Notes: generated from the letters alone by a model not told the origin. A stretch of 64,000 nt of DNA from Actinocrinis sp035946395 (GCF_035946395.1 NZ_DASYZI010000320.1:1-64000), one strand, 5' to 3'; shown: positions 7,748 to 17,122, counted from the stretch's first letter. Numbers and translations are program-made.

Positions 7748-9199
7748 CTACCCGACGGCCGTGGCCGCTTTCGCATCCTCCACGGCTTCGACGAGTACGG
7801 CCTCGACGCCACGCAGCAATTCCTCAAGTTCAGCCGACGAAAAGTAGCGCGTGTCAGCGCGGGTCTTGAAGAGCACCCCGTCGGGATCATCCTCAACGTG
7901 GACGAAGAGACGTTCGCCGGACTGCTCCACCTCCGCGATCCACCGCAGCGTGCTGTCGCGGCGCAGGTCGCGTACCGCCTGCGCGGCAGCAGCCGTAGGG
8001 AGCACGCCCGCTACGCTGCTGTCGACGTCCGGGCCGCGCCGGTCGTTGAAGAAGCACGACAGGTCGATCTCCTCACCGCGTTCCCGTGCGATCGCCTCGA
8101 CGAGCTCATCCCGGCGCGCCGGGTCATAGTACGCATGCTTGTACGCGTTCATCGAGGCGCGCGCCGCTCGCGCGATCGCGTCCTCGAAGCCGATGCCCGT
8201 GACGTCGATCACGCACAGCCCGGGTTGATTGACGGTGCTGACCGAGTCGGCAAAGCCGGGCCGGAAACGATTGCCCACCACGACGCGGGCCACGCTGGGA
8301 TTGCGGCCGGTGACACGGGCCAGCGCCACCGCGTAGGCGGCCAGTAGCACCGAAGCGGTCCCCGTTCTGCTGCGCGCCGCGATCAGTGGCAGAGCGGCAC
8401 GCACAGCGGGCGAAGTGAAGTGGGCATCCACGTAGCGTCCGGCCCTGTGATGACCAGTGCCCTGCGCACCGACGCTATCCCTCCCGACGCCGCGATGACC
8501 AGAATCGTGGTCGGCTGTCGTGGTGCGGAATCGCTGCGCCGGGATGGACCGCAGCATGCGTTCCCAGTAACGCAGCGCCGTGACGCTCTGCTGGCGCGCC
8601 GCCGCCGTGCCCTGATACGCGGCCTGCCCCAGCGGCGGCGTGCCGGTCACCAGGCGCGTCGCGAGCCCGGTGACAGGGTCGCGGTTCGCCAGGTCGGCCA
8701 CAAGCGCGTTGAGCCCCGACTGATCGAGCGTGAGATGGAAGTACACAGCGACCATGTGGGTGACGGCCACGCCGTGCCGGATCACGGCGATACGTACCGG
8801 CCACTCCCGTTCGTAGTCGAAGTCCGTCGCGCTGAGACGCGCGAAGACGGCGTCGGCGGCCTTGGCCTGGTCGGCACCGAAGCCGTCCCCTTCCCCGTCT
8901 CCCGCCTCCCCCACGTCCACGATCTCCAGGCCGATCTCCCCACGATCCGCGACGACCTGCCGCACGTGGCCGTGCTCGTCGAATGTCAGCCGGGTGCGCA
9001 GCGCCTGGTGGCGGCCGATGAGGAACCCGAAACCGGCCGCGACCTCGGCCACGGTGATTCCGCCCGGCAGCCCGGTCACGCCGCCGAGCGACAGCGAGTT
9101 GCCATACCGCCGGACGGCCCGCCAGATCTCCTGCTGCCCCCAGCTCAGCTCCCCGACGCCGGAGCCTTCGCCTGCGAACCGGATCAGGACCCGACTCAC
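7748..9199 (-). CDS. Standalone condensation-domain protein
   Basis: A 483-residue protein with the fold signature of nonribosomal peptide synthetase condensation domains: an N-terminal ELSWGQQEIWRAVRR-like opening, RHQALRTRL near 64-71, and the active-site region YFHLTLDQSG. The canonical HHxxxDG reads F154-H155-L-T-L-D159-Q160, so the catalytic second His and the Asp remain but the first His and the Gly are replaced. There is no adenylation or carrier domain in the protein or nearby. It may act in trans as an acyl- or aminoacyl-transferase, or be a non-catalytic relative. It is convergent with the STAS gene. Confidence 0.72.
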   Translation of the reverse strand: MSRVLIRFAGEGSGVGELSWGQQEIWRAVRRYGNSLSLGGVTGLPGGITVAEVAAGFGFLIGRHQALRTRLTFDEHGHVRQVVADRGEIGLEIVDVGEAGDGEGDGFGADQAKAADAVFARLSATDFDYEREWPVRIAVIRHGVAVTHMVAVYFHLTLDQSGLNALVADLANRDPVTGLATRLVTGTPPLGQAAYQGTAAARQQSVTALRYWERMLRSIPAQRFRTTTADHDSGHRGVGRDSVGAQGTGHHRAGRYVDAHFTSPAVRAALPLIAARSRTGTASVLLAAYAVALARVTGRNPSVARVVVGNRFRPGFADSVSTVNQPGLCVIDVTGIGFEDAIARAARASMNAYKHAYYDPARRDELVEAIARERGEEIDLSCFFNDRRGPDVDSSVAGVLPTAAAAQAVRDLRRDSTLRWIAEVEQSGERLFVHVEDDPDGVLFKTRADTRYFSSAELEELLRGVEAVLVEAVEDAKAATAVG

Positions 9200-9308
9200 G
9201 AGCCCCCTCCCACCCCTCGAATCGTCGGCGATGTTCTACCTAACAATCGAACTGTCGAACTGTCGAGTAGTGTCGTGACGACGACGAACGCCGACCGACG
9301 GAGCCTCG

Positions 9309-10460
9309 ATGCGCGACCGGGCAATGGAGTCTGTTCAGGAGCCGACAGCGAGCGAGAGCCTCTATCCGGCCAGCCGGTTGGCCGCAGCACGCGAAGCCGC
9401 AGCACGCGCCGGGCTCGGCGCGCTGCTCGTCAGCCCGGGAGCAGACCTGCGGTATCTCACCGGCTACGAGGCCATGCCGCTGGAGCGCCTGACCTGCCTG
9501 GTGCTGCCGGTCGACGGCGATCCGGTCCTGCTGGTGCCGAAGCTGGAGCAGCCCGCGGCGCAGGCCTCCCCCGCCGGTCGCCTCGGCATCGAGATCTGCG
9601 CGTGGGACGAGACCGACGACCCGTACGCCCTCGCCGCCGCACACCTGCCGCCGGGGATCGCACGCGTCGGCGTCGACAACCACATGTGGGCCGAGAAGGT
9701 CATGGCCTTCCGCGCCGCGCTGCCGAACGCGCGACAGGAACTGGCCGGGGGCGTGCTCGGCGCGCTGCGGATGCGTAAGACGCCGCAGGAGGTTGCGGCG
9801 CTGCGTCAGGCCGGCGCGGCGATCGACCGCGTGCACGAGCGCATCGCCGAGTGGCTGCGGGCAGGGCGCACCGAGCGTGAAGTCGGACGGGACATCGCGG
9901 ACGCGATCGTCGCGGAGGGCCACGTGCGCGCCGACTTCGTGATCGTCGGCTCGGGGCCCAACGGCGCGAGCCCGCACCACGAGGTGTCCGACCGGGTGAT
10001 CGAGGCCGGTGACCCGGTGGTCGTCGACATCGGCGGCACCACCCGGGACGGATACTGCTCGGACTCGACGCGCGTCTACGCCGTCGGCGAGCCGCCTGAG
10101 GAATTCCGCCGACTGTACGACGTGCTGCGTACCGCGCAGATCGCTCAGACAGACGCAGTGCGGCCGGGTATCACCGCCGAACGCCTGGACGCCATCGGCC
10201 GTGAGATCATCGCGGACGCCGGGTACGGTGAGTACTTCATTCACCGCACCGGGCACGGCATCGGCCTCGAAGGGCACGAAGAGCCCTACATCGTCGCGGG
10301 CAGTGCGCTGCCGCTGGAGCCGGGCATGGCCTTCTCGATCGAGCCCGGGATCTATCTGCCGGGGCGGTACGGCGCACGGATCGAGGACATCCTCGTCTGC
10401 ACGGACGACGGCGGCGAACGCCTCAACCTCACCGGCCGCGACCTCGTCATCCTGCCCTGA
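9309..10460 (+). CDS. M24 family Xaa-Pro peptidase
   Basis: A 383-residue creatinase/aminopeptidase-P-type metallopeptidase. An N-terminal creatinase-like domain (about 1-150) precedes the pita-bread catalytic domain. Probable dinuclear metal ligands are visible: two Asp in VVDIGGTTRDGYCSDSTRVY, His in HRTGHGIGLEGHEE, Glu in FSIEPGIYLPG and Glu in GARIEDILVCT. The expected activity is removal of an N-terminal residue preceding proline. The ATG at 9309 has CGGAG six bases upstream. It is divergent from the condensation-domain gene. Confidence 0.85.
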   Translation: MRDRAMESVQEPTASESLYPASRLAAAREAAARAGLGALLVSPGADLRYLTGYEAMPLERLTCLVLPVDGDPVLLVPKLEQPAAQASPAGRLGIEICAWDETDDPYALAAAHLPPGIARVGVDNHMWAEKVMAFRAALPNARQELAGGVLGALRMRKTPQEVAALRQAGAAIDRVHERIAEWLRAGRTEREVGRDIADAIVAEGHVRADFVIVGSGPNGASPHHEVSDRVIEAGDPVVVDIGGTTRDGYCSDSTRVYAVGEPPEEFRRLYDVLRTAQIAQTDAVRPGITAERLDAIGREIIADAGYGEYFIHRTGHGIGLEGHEEPYIVAGSALPLEPGMAFSIEPGIYLPGRYGARIEDILVCTDDGGERLNLTGRDLVILP

Positions 10461-10554
10461 CGATCCCGTACACCACGGCAGCTCGGATGGCGGCACGGAT
10501 GTTCGTAGAATGCTCGGCATTCCGTGACAGGTCGGCGAGAGGACGAGGCGGCAC

Positions 10555-12057
10555 GTGTCTGACCCCACATGGCGGCTCGGTGGTCGGTTCGACTTGTTCG
10601 ACCAGCTGGGGGCGGGTGCGTCGGGAACGGTGTGGCGCGGCCGTGACGCAGCGGACGGCGGCGAGTACGCGCTCAAGCTGCTGCGGCCCGAACTGGTAGC
10701 AGACCAGGACGCGGTCGCCGAGCTCTACGCCGCGCTGAACGCGGTCTCCCGGCTCGGCCATCCGGGAATCGTCGCGGTGGACAACGCCGTACTGGCCGAC
10801 GGCTGGCTCACGCTGCGGTCGCGGCTGGTCCACGGCGAGAGCTTAAGCGCGCTACTGGCGCGCCAGGGCACGATGGGACCGGCGCAAGCGGTCGGGCTGA
10901 TCGCGAAGGTGTGTGACGCACTCGCTGCGGCGCACACCGTCGGCATCGCACACGGCAATCTCCACTCCGCGAACGTCCTCCTCCCATCCGGCCCAGGGGC
11001 TCCCGCGCAGCCCGTGCTCACCGATTTCGCTATGGCCGCCCTGCTCAACCGCATCGACGCCACACATGAACCGGCGAGCGCGTCCGCCGACGTGTACGCG
11101 GCAGGCGTACTCCTGTATGAGTGCCTGGCGGGCCACGCACCGTTCGCCGCATATCCGCCCACGCCGATTACCGGTATCACCGACTCCCTATGGCGGACAG
11201 TCGCCGCCTCCCTCGCAGACGACCCGCGATACCGGCCGAGCGCTGAGCAACTGGCCGCCGCCTTACGCAGCGAAGCGTCACATGACTCGACGCAGCTTCT
11301 GCCAGTCATCCCCGGCCTGTCCGCCGACGTCGTGGAAACGCGCGCGCACGGCAACTGGAGCGGATCCGAGTCTGGACCCCGATCCGGATCCGCCTCCGTC
11401 TCGGGAAACGCACGCCTTCCACGCGTAATCGCCGAGCACAAGACGGAGGCCGGAATCGCCGCAGCAGTCGTAGTCGTCAGCGCCCTCATCGCCGTCGCGA
11501 TGTCGATGGGCCACGGCGGATCGACTGAAACCGCCGCCGCGAACCCGGCCAAGTCGGCGTCGCCGGTCGCCGCGACCAGCCCGACACCGCAGGCCGTCGT
11601 ACTGCCCTCGGCACCAAGTCCCACCTCAAGCCCGTCGGCTTCGGCGACCGCGTCGATGCCGACAACCGGCGACATGGCATTCACCAACATATTGACCAAT
11701 AAGTGCATGGATACAGCCGGTCGGATCTTCGCCGACGGCACGACAGAGGACATCTTCGACTGCAACGGCACTCCGGCGCAGGTCTGGACGGTCACGGCGG
11801 CCGGGCAGCTGACGCAGGACGGCGGCGCGTACTGCCTCGACGACCTCGGCTTCGGCAACACTCCGGGCTCCAAGGTCGCCCTGTGGAGCTGCAACGGCGG
11901 AGCGAACCAGCAGTGGACGTTCCATCCCGACGGTTCGATCACCAGCAACTACGCGAACCTCTGTCTCGACCTGACCGGCCAGGGCAGTTCGGACGGCACC
12001 CCGCTGGTCCTGTGGACCTGCGACGGAAGCCCGAGCCAGCAGTGGGCCCGCCAGTAA
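10555..12057 (+). CDS. Membrane pseudokinase with C-terminal ricin B lectin domain
   Basis: A 500-residue protein. The N-terminal 240 residues form a Ser/Thr kinase domain with a glycine loop (LGAGASGTVWRG) and the VAIK-type lysine (K41). The catalytic loop reads H133-G-N135 instead of HRD, and the metal-binding DFG reads D157-F-A. Loss of the catalytic Asp predicts no or very weak phosphotransfer. A transmembrane segment lies near residues 300-318, then a Pro/Ser/Thr/Ala linker, then an extracellular ricin-type beta-trefoil (about 365-500) with QVWTV, QQWTF and QQWAR repeats. It probably senses extracellular sugar and signals by binding. The GTG start follows GAGGACGAGG. Confidence 0.8.
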   Translation: MSDPTWRLGGRFDLFDQLGAGASGTVWRGRDAADGGEYALKLLRPELVADQDAVAELYAALNAVSRLGHPGIVAVDNAVLADGWLTLRSRLVHGESLSALLARQGTMGPAQAVGLIAKVCDALAAAHTVGIAHGNLHSANVLLPSGPGAPAQPVLTDFAMAALLNRIDATHEPASASADVYAAGVLLYECLAGHAPFAAYPPTPITGITDSLWRTVAASLADDPRYRPSAEQLAAALRSEASHDSTQLLPVIPGLSADVVETRAHGNWSGSESGPRSGSASVSGNARLPRVIAEHKTEAGIAAAVVVVSALIAVAMSMGHGGSTETAAANPAKSASPVAATSPTPQAVVLPSAPSPTSSPSASATASMPTTGDMAFTNILTNKCMDTAGRIFADGTTEDIFDCNGTPAQVWTVTAAGQLTQDGGAYCLDDLGFGNTPGSKVALWSCNGGANQQWTFHPDGSITSNYANLCLDLTGQGSSDGTPLVLWTCDGSPSQQWARQ

Positions 12058-12225
12058 CGCCACAGCACTCTTGATCTACCCCTTCCTGATCCATCACCGC
12101 ATCCACCCCTCCGCACTTCCATCCATCACCCGTCCATCACTCATTCCGTCACTTGATCGGACCGTGAAAGCGTGCCCGCGCGCGGCGCTCGTGCTTTCCT
12201 GGAACCCGGCCCAATTCAAGGACAG

Positions 12226-13278
12226 ATGATGAAGCTGCCGGTCATGCCACCCGTCGAGCCGATGCTCTCCAAGTCCGCCGCCGCCGTGCCCGTCGGCGAC
12301 TACCTGTACGAGCCGAAGTGGGACGGTTTCCGCTGCATCGTGTTCCGCGACGGGCCGAAGATCGAGCTCGGCAGCCGCGGCGGCAAGTCGCTGACCCGCT
12401 ATTTCCCCGAACTCGTCGCGGCCCTGGACAAGGCGCTGCCGCCGCGCTGCGTGCTCGACGGCGAGGTCGTGGTCGTCGCCGGCGGGCGGCTCGACTGGGA
12501 CCGGCTCAGCGACCGGATCCACCCGGCGGACTCACGGATCCGGCTGCTGTCCGAGCGCACCCCGGCGTCGTTCATCGCCTTCGACGTGCTCGCGCTCGAC
12601 GATTCGGACTTGACGTCACGTCCGTTCTCCGACCGGCGCGGCGTCCTGACCGCGATGTTCAGGAAGAGCGAACATGTACACGTCACGCGCGCGACGGACG
12701 ACGCGAAACTCGCGCGGACGTGGTTCGAACGCTTCGAGGGGGCGGGCCTCGACGGCGTGATCGCGAAGCCGCTGGCCGGCACGTACCGGCCCGGCGAACG
12801 CGCGATGGTCAAGATCAAGCACGACCGCACCGCGGACGTGGTCGTCGCCGGGTACCGCCTGCACAAGAGCGGGCCGGTGGTCGGGTCGCTGATGCTCGGT
12901 CTCCACGGCTCGGACGGCGTGCTCAACTACGTGGGCGGCGCGAGCGCGTTCACGATGGCCCGCCGCGCCGCGCTGATCGACGAACTGGCACCGCTGCGGC
13001 TCGGCGAGGGCGATCCGCATCCGTGGCTCGGCGCCGATCAGGATGACGAGCATCGCAGGCCGGGCGCTCAGCACCGGTGGAATACCGGCAAGGACACGTC
13101 GTTCATTCCGCTGCGCCCGGAACGCGTATGCGAGGTGCAGTACGACCAGTTACAGGCGGACCGTTTCCGGCACAGCGCGCGGTTCCTGCGGTGGCGCCCA
13201 GACCGCGATCCGCTCAGCTGCCGATACGACCAACTGGACGTGCCCGCACCGTACGACCTGGCCGACGTGCTCGACTAA
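12226..13278 (+). CDS. ATP-dependent DNA ligase
   Basis: A roughly 350-residue monofunctional ligase. The nucleotidyltransferase motif I is seen as YEPKWDGFRC (Lys adenylated), followed by ELGSRGGKSLTRYFPEL (motif Ia/II area), VLDGEVVV (motif III), GLDGVIAKPL (motif IV) and MVKIKHDRTADVVV (motif V). An OB-fold domain follows with PERVCEVQYDQLQADRFRH near the end. Size and motifs fit the LigC/LigD-ligase group used in bacterial non-homologous end joining. The ATGATG at 12226/12229 with AAGGACAG upstream is chosen rather than more upstream starts. The partner polymerase gene is convergent, 266 bases away. Confidence 0.85.
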   Translation: MMKLPVMPPVEPMLSKSAAAVPVGDYLYEPKWDGFRCIVFRDGPKIELGSRGGKSLTRYFPELVAALDKALPPRCVLDGEVVVVAGGRLDWDRLSDRIHPADSRIRLLSERTPASFIAFDVLALDDSDLTSRPFSDRRGVLTAMFRKSEHVHVTRATDDAKLARTWFERFEGAGLDGVIAKPLAGTYRPGERAMVKIKHDRTADVVVAGYRLHKSGPVVGSLMLGLHGSDGVLNYVGGASAFTMARRAALIDELAPLRLGEGDPHPWLGADQDDEHRRPGAQHRWNTGKDTSFIPLRPERVCEVQYDQLQADRFRHSARFLRWRPDRDPLSCRYDQLDVPAPYDLADVLD

Positions 13279-13544
13279 CCGCAGGATTGTGTCCCGCCGA
13301 GCAGCGCAGCCGATCATGTGGAGAATGCGCAGTTCACAGCCACAGACCGCAGGCGATGCCCCCCGTTACCTGGTCGGCGTATCAGCCTACGATGTTCGCG
13401 CCCGAGGAACAGAGGAACATATGTCCCGGCCGGCGGGACCCAATGGGTCGACCCGGGGCGAGATCGGCAACCCCACGTAGCGGGACACCGTCAACCGCGG
13501 CAGCATCCAAGTCCATCAGCCGATCAACTCGACCCGTCAACTCA

Positions 13545-14564
13545 TCAACCGGCCGGATCACGCTTGGCCTTCGACGGCTGAACACGCTTGGGCTCACCGG
13601 GCATCTTCGGGAAGTCCGGCGGATACGGCAGGTCACCGAGACCGTGATCGCGTTCGTCACGCTCAGCCATCTCCAGCAACGCGTCGAGCGTGAAAGCAGT
13701 CTTGTCGATGTCCTCGTGCGCATCGCCGCGTTCGGCGAGCAGCGCGGGCACTGTACGCGGCGTGAAGTCGTCGGGTACGACGTCAGGCAGTTCGTCCCAA
13801 CGCACGGGCATCGAGACCGGCGCGTGAGGGCGGGCCCGCGTGGAATAGGCCGCCGCGAGCATGCGGTCGCGCGCCATCTGGTTGAAGTCCACGAAGACCC
13901 GCTCGCCGCGCTCCTCCTTCCACCACGAGGTGGTAACCAGATCGGGGCGCCGCCGCTCAAGCTCGCGAGCGAAGGCGATGACCGCGCGACGGGCCTCGAT
14001 GAACGACCAACGCGGCTCAAGGCGTACGAGCAGATGAAGGCCCCGCCCACCGGTGGTCTTCACGAAGGGAACCATGCCGAGTTGGTCGAAGACCGCCTTC
14101 GCCTCCCGAGCCGCTTCCACCGCTTGGGTGAAGTCGGTGCCGGGCTGCGGGTCGAGGTCGACGCGCAGTTCATCCGGATGCTCGGTATCACTGCGCCGAA
14201 CAGGCCACGGATGCAGTTCGAGCGTGCCCATCTGTACGGCCCACACAACGGTCGCCGCCTCAGTGATGCACACTTCGTTCCCAGTACGCCCGCTCGGGAA
14301 CGTCACCCGCGCGGTCTGCACCCAGTCGGGTAACCCCTTGGGTGCATGCTTCATATAGAACGACGACCCGTCCAACCCGTCGGGATACCGATTCAGCGCC
14401 ACGGGCCGCCCGGCGAGCGCGCGGAAGACTCCGTCGGCGACCGCGGCGTAGTACGTGGCGAGGTCGAGCTTTGTGATGCCGACGGCCGGGTAGCAGACCT
14501 TGTCCGGCGACGAGATACGCACAGACCGCCCGGCAACTTCGACGAATGCCTCACTGCTGGCCAT
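13545..14564 (-). CDS. LigD-type NHEJ polymerase domain protein
   Basis: A 339-residue primase-polymerase (PolDom) of the LigD family as a separate protein. Key segments are ISSPDKVCYP at the start, the metal-binding DxD in LRVDLDPQPG, KTTGGRGLHLLVRLEP, and VFVDFNQMARDRMLAAAYS. It fills gaps with ribo- or deoxyribonucleotides during end joining. Together with the adjacent ATP-dependent ligase it supplies two of the LigD activities; no Ku gene is in the window. It has a basic, proline-rich C-terminal tail. Confidence 0.87.
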   Translation of the reverse strand: MASSEAFVEVAGRSVRISSPDKVCYPAVGITKLDLATYYAAVADGVFRALAGRPVALNRYPDGLDGSSFYMKHAPKGLPDWVQTARVTFPSGRTGNEVCITEAATVVWAVQMGTLELHPWPVRRSDTEHPDELRVDLDPQPGTDFTQAVEAAREAKAVFDQLGMVPFVKTTGGRGLHLLVRLEPRWSFIEARRAVIAFARELERRRPDLVTTSWWKEERGERVFVDFNQMARDRMLAAAYSTRARPHAPVSMPVRWDELPDVVPDDFTPRTVPALLAERGDAHEDIDKTAFTLDALLEMAERDERDHGLGDLPYPPDFPKMPGEPKRVQPSKAKRDPAG

Positions 14565-14925
14565 GCTGGCAGGTTATGCGCATTCACCGTTGGCCGCGCG
14601 CGAGCCAACGGTTTCGTTGGGGTCCGAGACCGGGATCGGTGCCGGGCGATAGGTGCGAGCACGGCAGGGACCGCAAGACGCGTCCGCAGCGCCAAGTACG
14701 GGACGAGATCCGTCGCCCAAACCCATTGCTGCACGACATGGGCGACTGCTTCCCGCCTACGTACCGCCCCGACCGGTCGGTGCCGCAGATGGCCGGAACG
14801 GCCGCGATCGGGGCGGTTGTGCATCTGCCGCAGCCACCGCCATCGAGGAGGGCCGGGACCTGTCCTCGATGGCGGTGGCCTGGCCGAGACCGCCTACTGT
14901 CTGCTGTCGTCCTGACGGCCCGGCC
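14565..14925. other. Intergenic region with a strong hairpin
   Basis: About 360 bases upstream of the polymerase gene and downstream of the hydrolase gene. It holds the hairpin annotated at 14833-14879 and presumably the polymerase promoter. No gene is supported. Confidence 0.5.
14833..14879 (-). terminator. 17-bp perfect hairpin after hydrolase gene
   Basis: Arms 14833-14849 and 14863-14879 pair perfectly over 17 bp around a 13-base loop. On the minus strand this is 47 bases after the stop of the hydrolase gene. No T tract is present. Confidence 0.75.
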
Positions 14926-15654
14926 TCACTTCAGGTGCCGCGCGAAGAACCGGTTCCCGTCGTCCCCTTCGAACCGCGGGACGCCGGTGTGCCCGCCCAT
15001 ATTGGCGTGCAGCGTCTTCTCCTTGCTGCCGAAGGCGTCGAACAGGTCCAGCGCCGACTGCCGGTCGTTTCCTTCGTCATCCCACTGCAACAGGACCAGC
15101 AGCGGAATGGCGACCTGCCGGGCCTCCTCGAACATGATTCGGGGCACGAAACTCCCGGCGAACATGACGGCGGCCGCGATGCGCGGCTCGACCACCGCCA
15201 GCCGGATGCCGATGGCGATCACCCCTCCCGCATATCCGATCGGGCCGCCGATCTCAGGCAGCGAAAGGAGGGCGTCCATGGTGATCCGCCATTCCGGGAC
15301 CACCTTTTCGACCAGCGGGAGGACGAGCCGGTCGACGATCTCGTCGACCGGCTCGCCGGCCTCCAGCGCCCGGCGCAGGTCGGCGCGGGCCTGCTCGGCG
15401 ACGGCGGAACGGGGCCGCTCCCCGCTCCCGGGCAGCTCGATGGTGGCTGCGGCGAAGCCCTGCGCCGCGCAGGCCCGGGCCCGGGCGGCCAGTCGGGGGT
15501 ACATCTTGTGCAGTCCGCCGGGGTGGCCGAGCAGGACCAGCGGGGCCGGTGCGGACATGGATCCGGGCGTCCACAGGATGCCGGGGAACTCGTCGAGGGT
15601 GAATTCGCGTTCGAGGACGCCGTCGTCGAGGCGCTGCTCGGAAGTGAATCGCAT
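14926..15654 (-). CDS. Alpha/beta hydrolase-like protein with Ala at nucleophile position
   Basis: A 242-residue dienelactone-hydrolase-like protein. The oxyanion region LLGHPGGLHKMYPRLA, the acid region LLQWDDEGNDR and the histidine region NMGGHTGVPRF are all recognisable. The nucleophile elbow, expected as GxSxG, reads G140-Y-A142-G-G, so the catalytic serine appears to be alanine. I checked this against the DNA: the codon is GCG. It may be a non-hydrolytic relative, or the true nucleophile may lie elsewhere. The ATG at 15654 has GAAAGG eight bases upstream. It is monocistronic and ends in a strong hairpin. Confidence 0.72.
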   Translation of the reverse strand: MRFTSEQRLDDGVLEREFTLDEFPGILWTPGSMSAPAPLVLLGHPGGLHKMYPRLAARARACAAQGFAAATIELPGSGERPRSAVAEQARADLRRALEAGEPVDEIVDRLVLPLVEKVVPEWRITMDALLSLPEIGGPIGYAGGVIAIGIRLAVVEPRIAAAVMFAGSFVPRIMFEEARQVAIPLLVLLQWDDEGNDRQSALDLFDAFGSKEKTLHANMGGHTGVPRFEGDDGNRFFARHLK

Positions 15655-16026
15655 GATCGTACCTTTCGGGAGTGCTCTTGAACGGCGCTCCCGGACGACC
15701 TACCGCCCGACCGTGACCCCGGAGGGGAGCACCCATGTCGATACGTTCACGGGTACCACCTCCTCGTTCTCTCGCACGGCCTCCGGAAAGCTAGCAGTGC
15801 CGGCCGTGGTACGCCAACAGGTTTTGGGGTTTCGCGCAGGCTCCGAGGTCCGCCGCGAAGTCGGTCAGCGCAGCCGGCAGGATCCAACGGATTCGCAGTC
15901 GCTCGCTTCGCAGGTGCGGGGAAGCTTCGAGATACGCAAGGTATCCAGTCGGACGCCAAGGCTCAGTTGTAGCCGTTCGACCGGCGCGCCACGAGCGGTA
16001 CGGCTGTCGCTCTCGCGATCCCGAGC
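15655..16026. other. Intergenic stretch, no gene seen
   Basis: About 370 bases between the hydrolase start and the MazG-like stop. It should contain the hydrolase promoter. Small frames have no recognisable product or ribosome site, and I see no notable repeat. Confidence 0.5.
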
Positions 16027-16368
16027 TCAGGCCTCGCCGCTGGGAGGCACGGCTGCGTCCAGGAGCGGATCGCTGATCCGGATCGGCACGCCGCGCGAGT
16101 CCCGGCGGTACACACGCGCCGCGTTCCTCGTCATCTTCCGCTCGATCGCCGATTCCAGGTCAACCCCGGTCATCTCGGCGATCGCGACCAGAAACAGCGC
16201 GACGTCCGCGAGTTCCTCACCGAAATCCGGAAGGTTCCTGCGCCACGCCGTGAACGCCTCGCCGACCTCCGCGGTCATCAGAGCGAACTCCAGCGGCACG
16301 TCGGTGATGTTGAACCCCTTCTCGACCTTGTTCTGCCAGGCAAGGCGCTGGACATCACGGATGTGCAA
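16027..16368 (-). CDS. MazG-like nucleotide pyrophosphohydrolase
   Basis: A 113-residue protein with the all-alpha NTP pyrophosphohydrolase signature: the E-x-x-E metal motif in LMTAEVGEAF followed by E-x-x-D in FGEELADVALFLVAIAEM. Family members hydrolyse (d)NTPs to monophosphates, often house-cleaning modified nucleotides. I prefer the TTG at 16368, which has GGAGGG immediately upstream (spacing only 3). The longer open frame upstream is antisense to the thioesterase and not credible. It is divergent from that thioesterase. Confidence 0.75.
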   Translation of the reverse strand: MHIRDVQRLAWQNKVEKGFNITDVPLEFALMTAEVGEAFTAWRRNLPDFGEELADVALFLVAIAEMTGVDLESAIERKMTRNAARVYRRDSRGVPIRISDPLLDAAVPPSGEA

Positions 16369-16614
16369 GATCCCTCCGCGCGGGGTGATGGAGCAGAGTG
16401 GGTGCGGACCGAGCCTACCGAGTGCCGACCTCTGGTCTGGCCGGTGTGTATCCGCCGTTTGTATGTCCGCCGTCCAGGTTCCGTGCGCGGGCGGGCCAAG
16501 ATCCGCGCGAACTGCGTCAGCCTGCCACGCGCGTCGGGCGGCCGCTACGGAGAGTTGAAACGCTCTGCGACATGGCGCGGCCGGATGGATGGTGCAGCCG
16601 AATAGAGTGCGGCC

Positions 16615-17109
16615 ATGTCTCGCGAAACCGGCAGGATCTCCGTAAGTGACGGCATGGAAATCCTGACCGGCGGTCTCGCGCCATGGGTCCGTGACCTCGG
16701 TCTGGTCGTGGAGGAGGTCGGCGACTCCCACGCGGTGCTGCGCCTGCCGTGGTCGACGCGCCTGGCTCGCGAGGGTGGTGCGATGTCGGGCCAGGCGCTG
16801 ATGGCCGCCGCCGACACCGCCACGGTCGTCGCGGTCTGCGCGGCGCGAGGCGGCTACGGCCCGATGACGACGGTTCAGCAGTCGACCACCTTCCAGCGCG
16901 CCATCGTCGGCTCCGACGTCCTGATCACCGCCCGGGTGACCAAGATCGGCCGAAGTCTCGCATTCATCGACGTGACCATGACCGCCGAGTCCACCGAGGC
17001 CGCGGGCACTCCGGCTCCCGCCGCGCATGCGTCTACGGTTTACGCATTGCAGCCGTTACCCGAGCACGTTACGCAGGAGGTTGGCCCCGGCCCAGACCAG
17101 GCGGCCTGA
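16615..17109 (+). CDS. PaaI-type hotdog thioesterase
   Basis: A 164-residue hotdog-fold protein. The central ATRLAREGGAMSGQALMAAADTA-like stretch corresponds to the family's G-G-x-x-x-G...D region on the hot-dog helix, and TVQQSTTFQRAI to the following strand. Likely an acyl-CoA thioesterase acting on aromatic or short acyl-CoAs; the substrate is unknown. The C-terminal 20 residues are a variable tail. It converges with the isomerase operon, leaving only 13 bases between stops. Confidence 0.75.
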   Translation: MSRETGRISVSDGMEILTGGLAPWVRDLGLVVEEVGDSHAVLRLPWSTRLAREGGAMSGQALMAAADTATVVAVCAARGGYGPMTTVQQSTTFQRAIVGSDVLITARVTKIGRSLAFIDVTMTAESTEAAGTPAPAAHASTVYALQPLPEHVTQEVGPGPDQAA

Positions 17110-17122
17110 TGCCGACGGTGAA

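Noticed and set aside
14546..16558. Plus-strand open frame of about 670 codons
   Set aside because: Ser/Arg/Pro-rich translation antisense to the hydrolase and MazG-like genes; a typical high-GC shadow frame.
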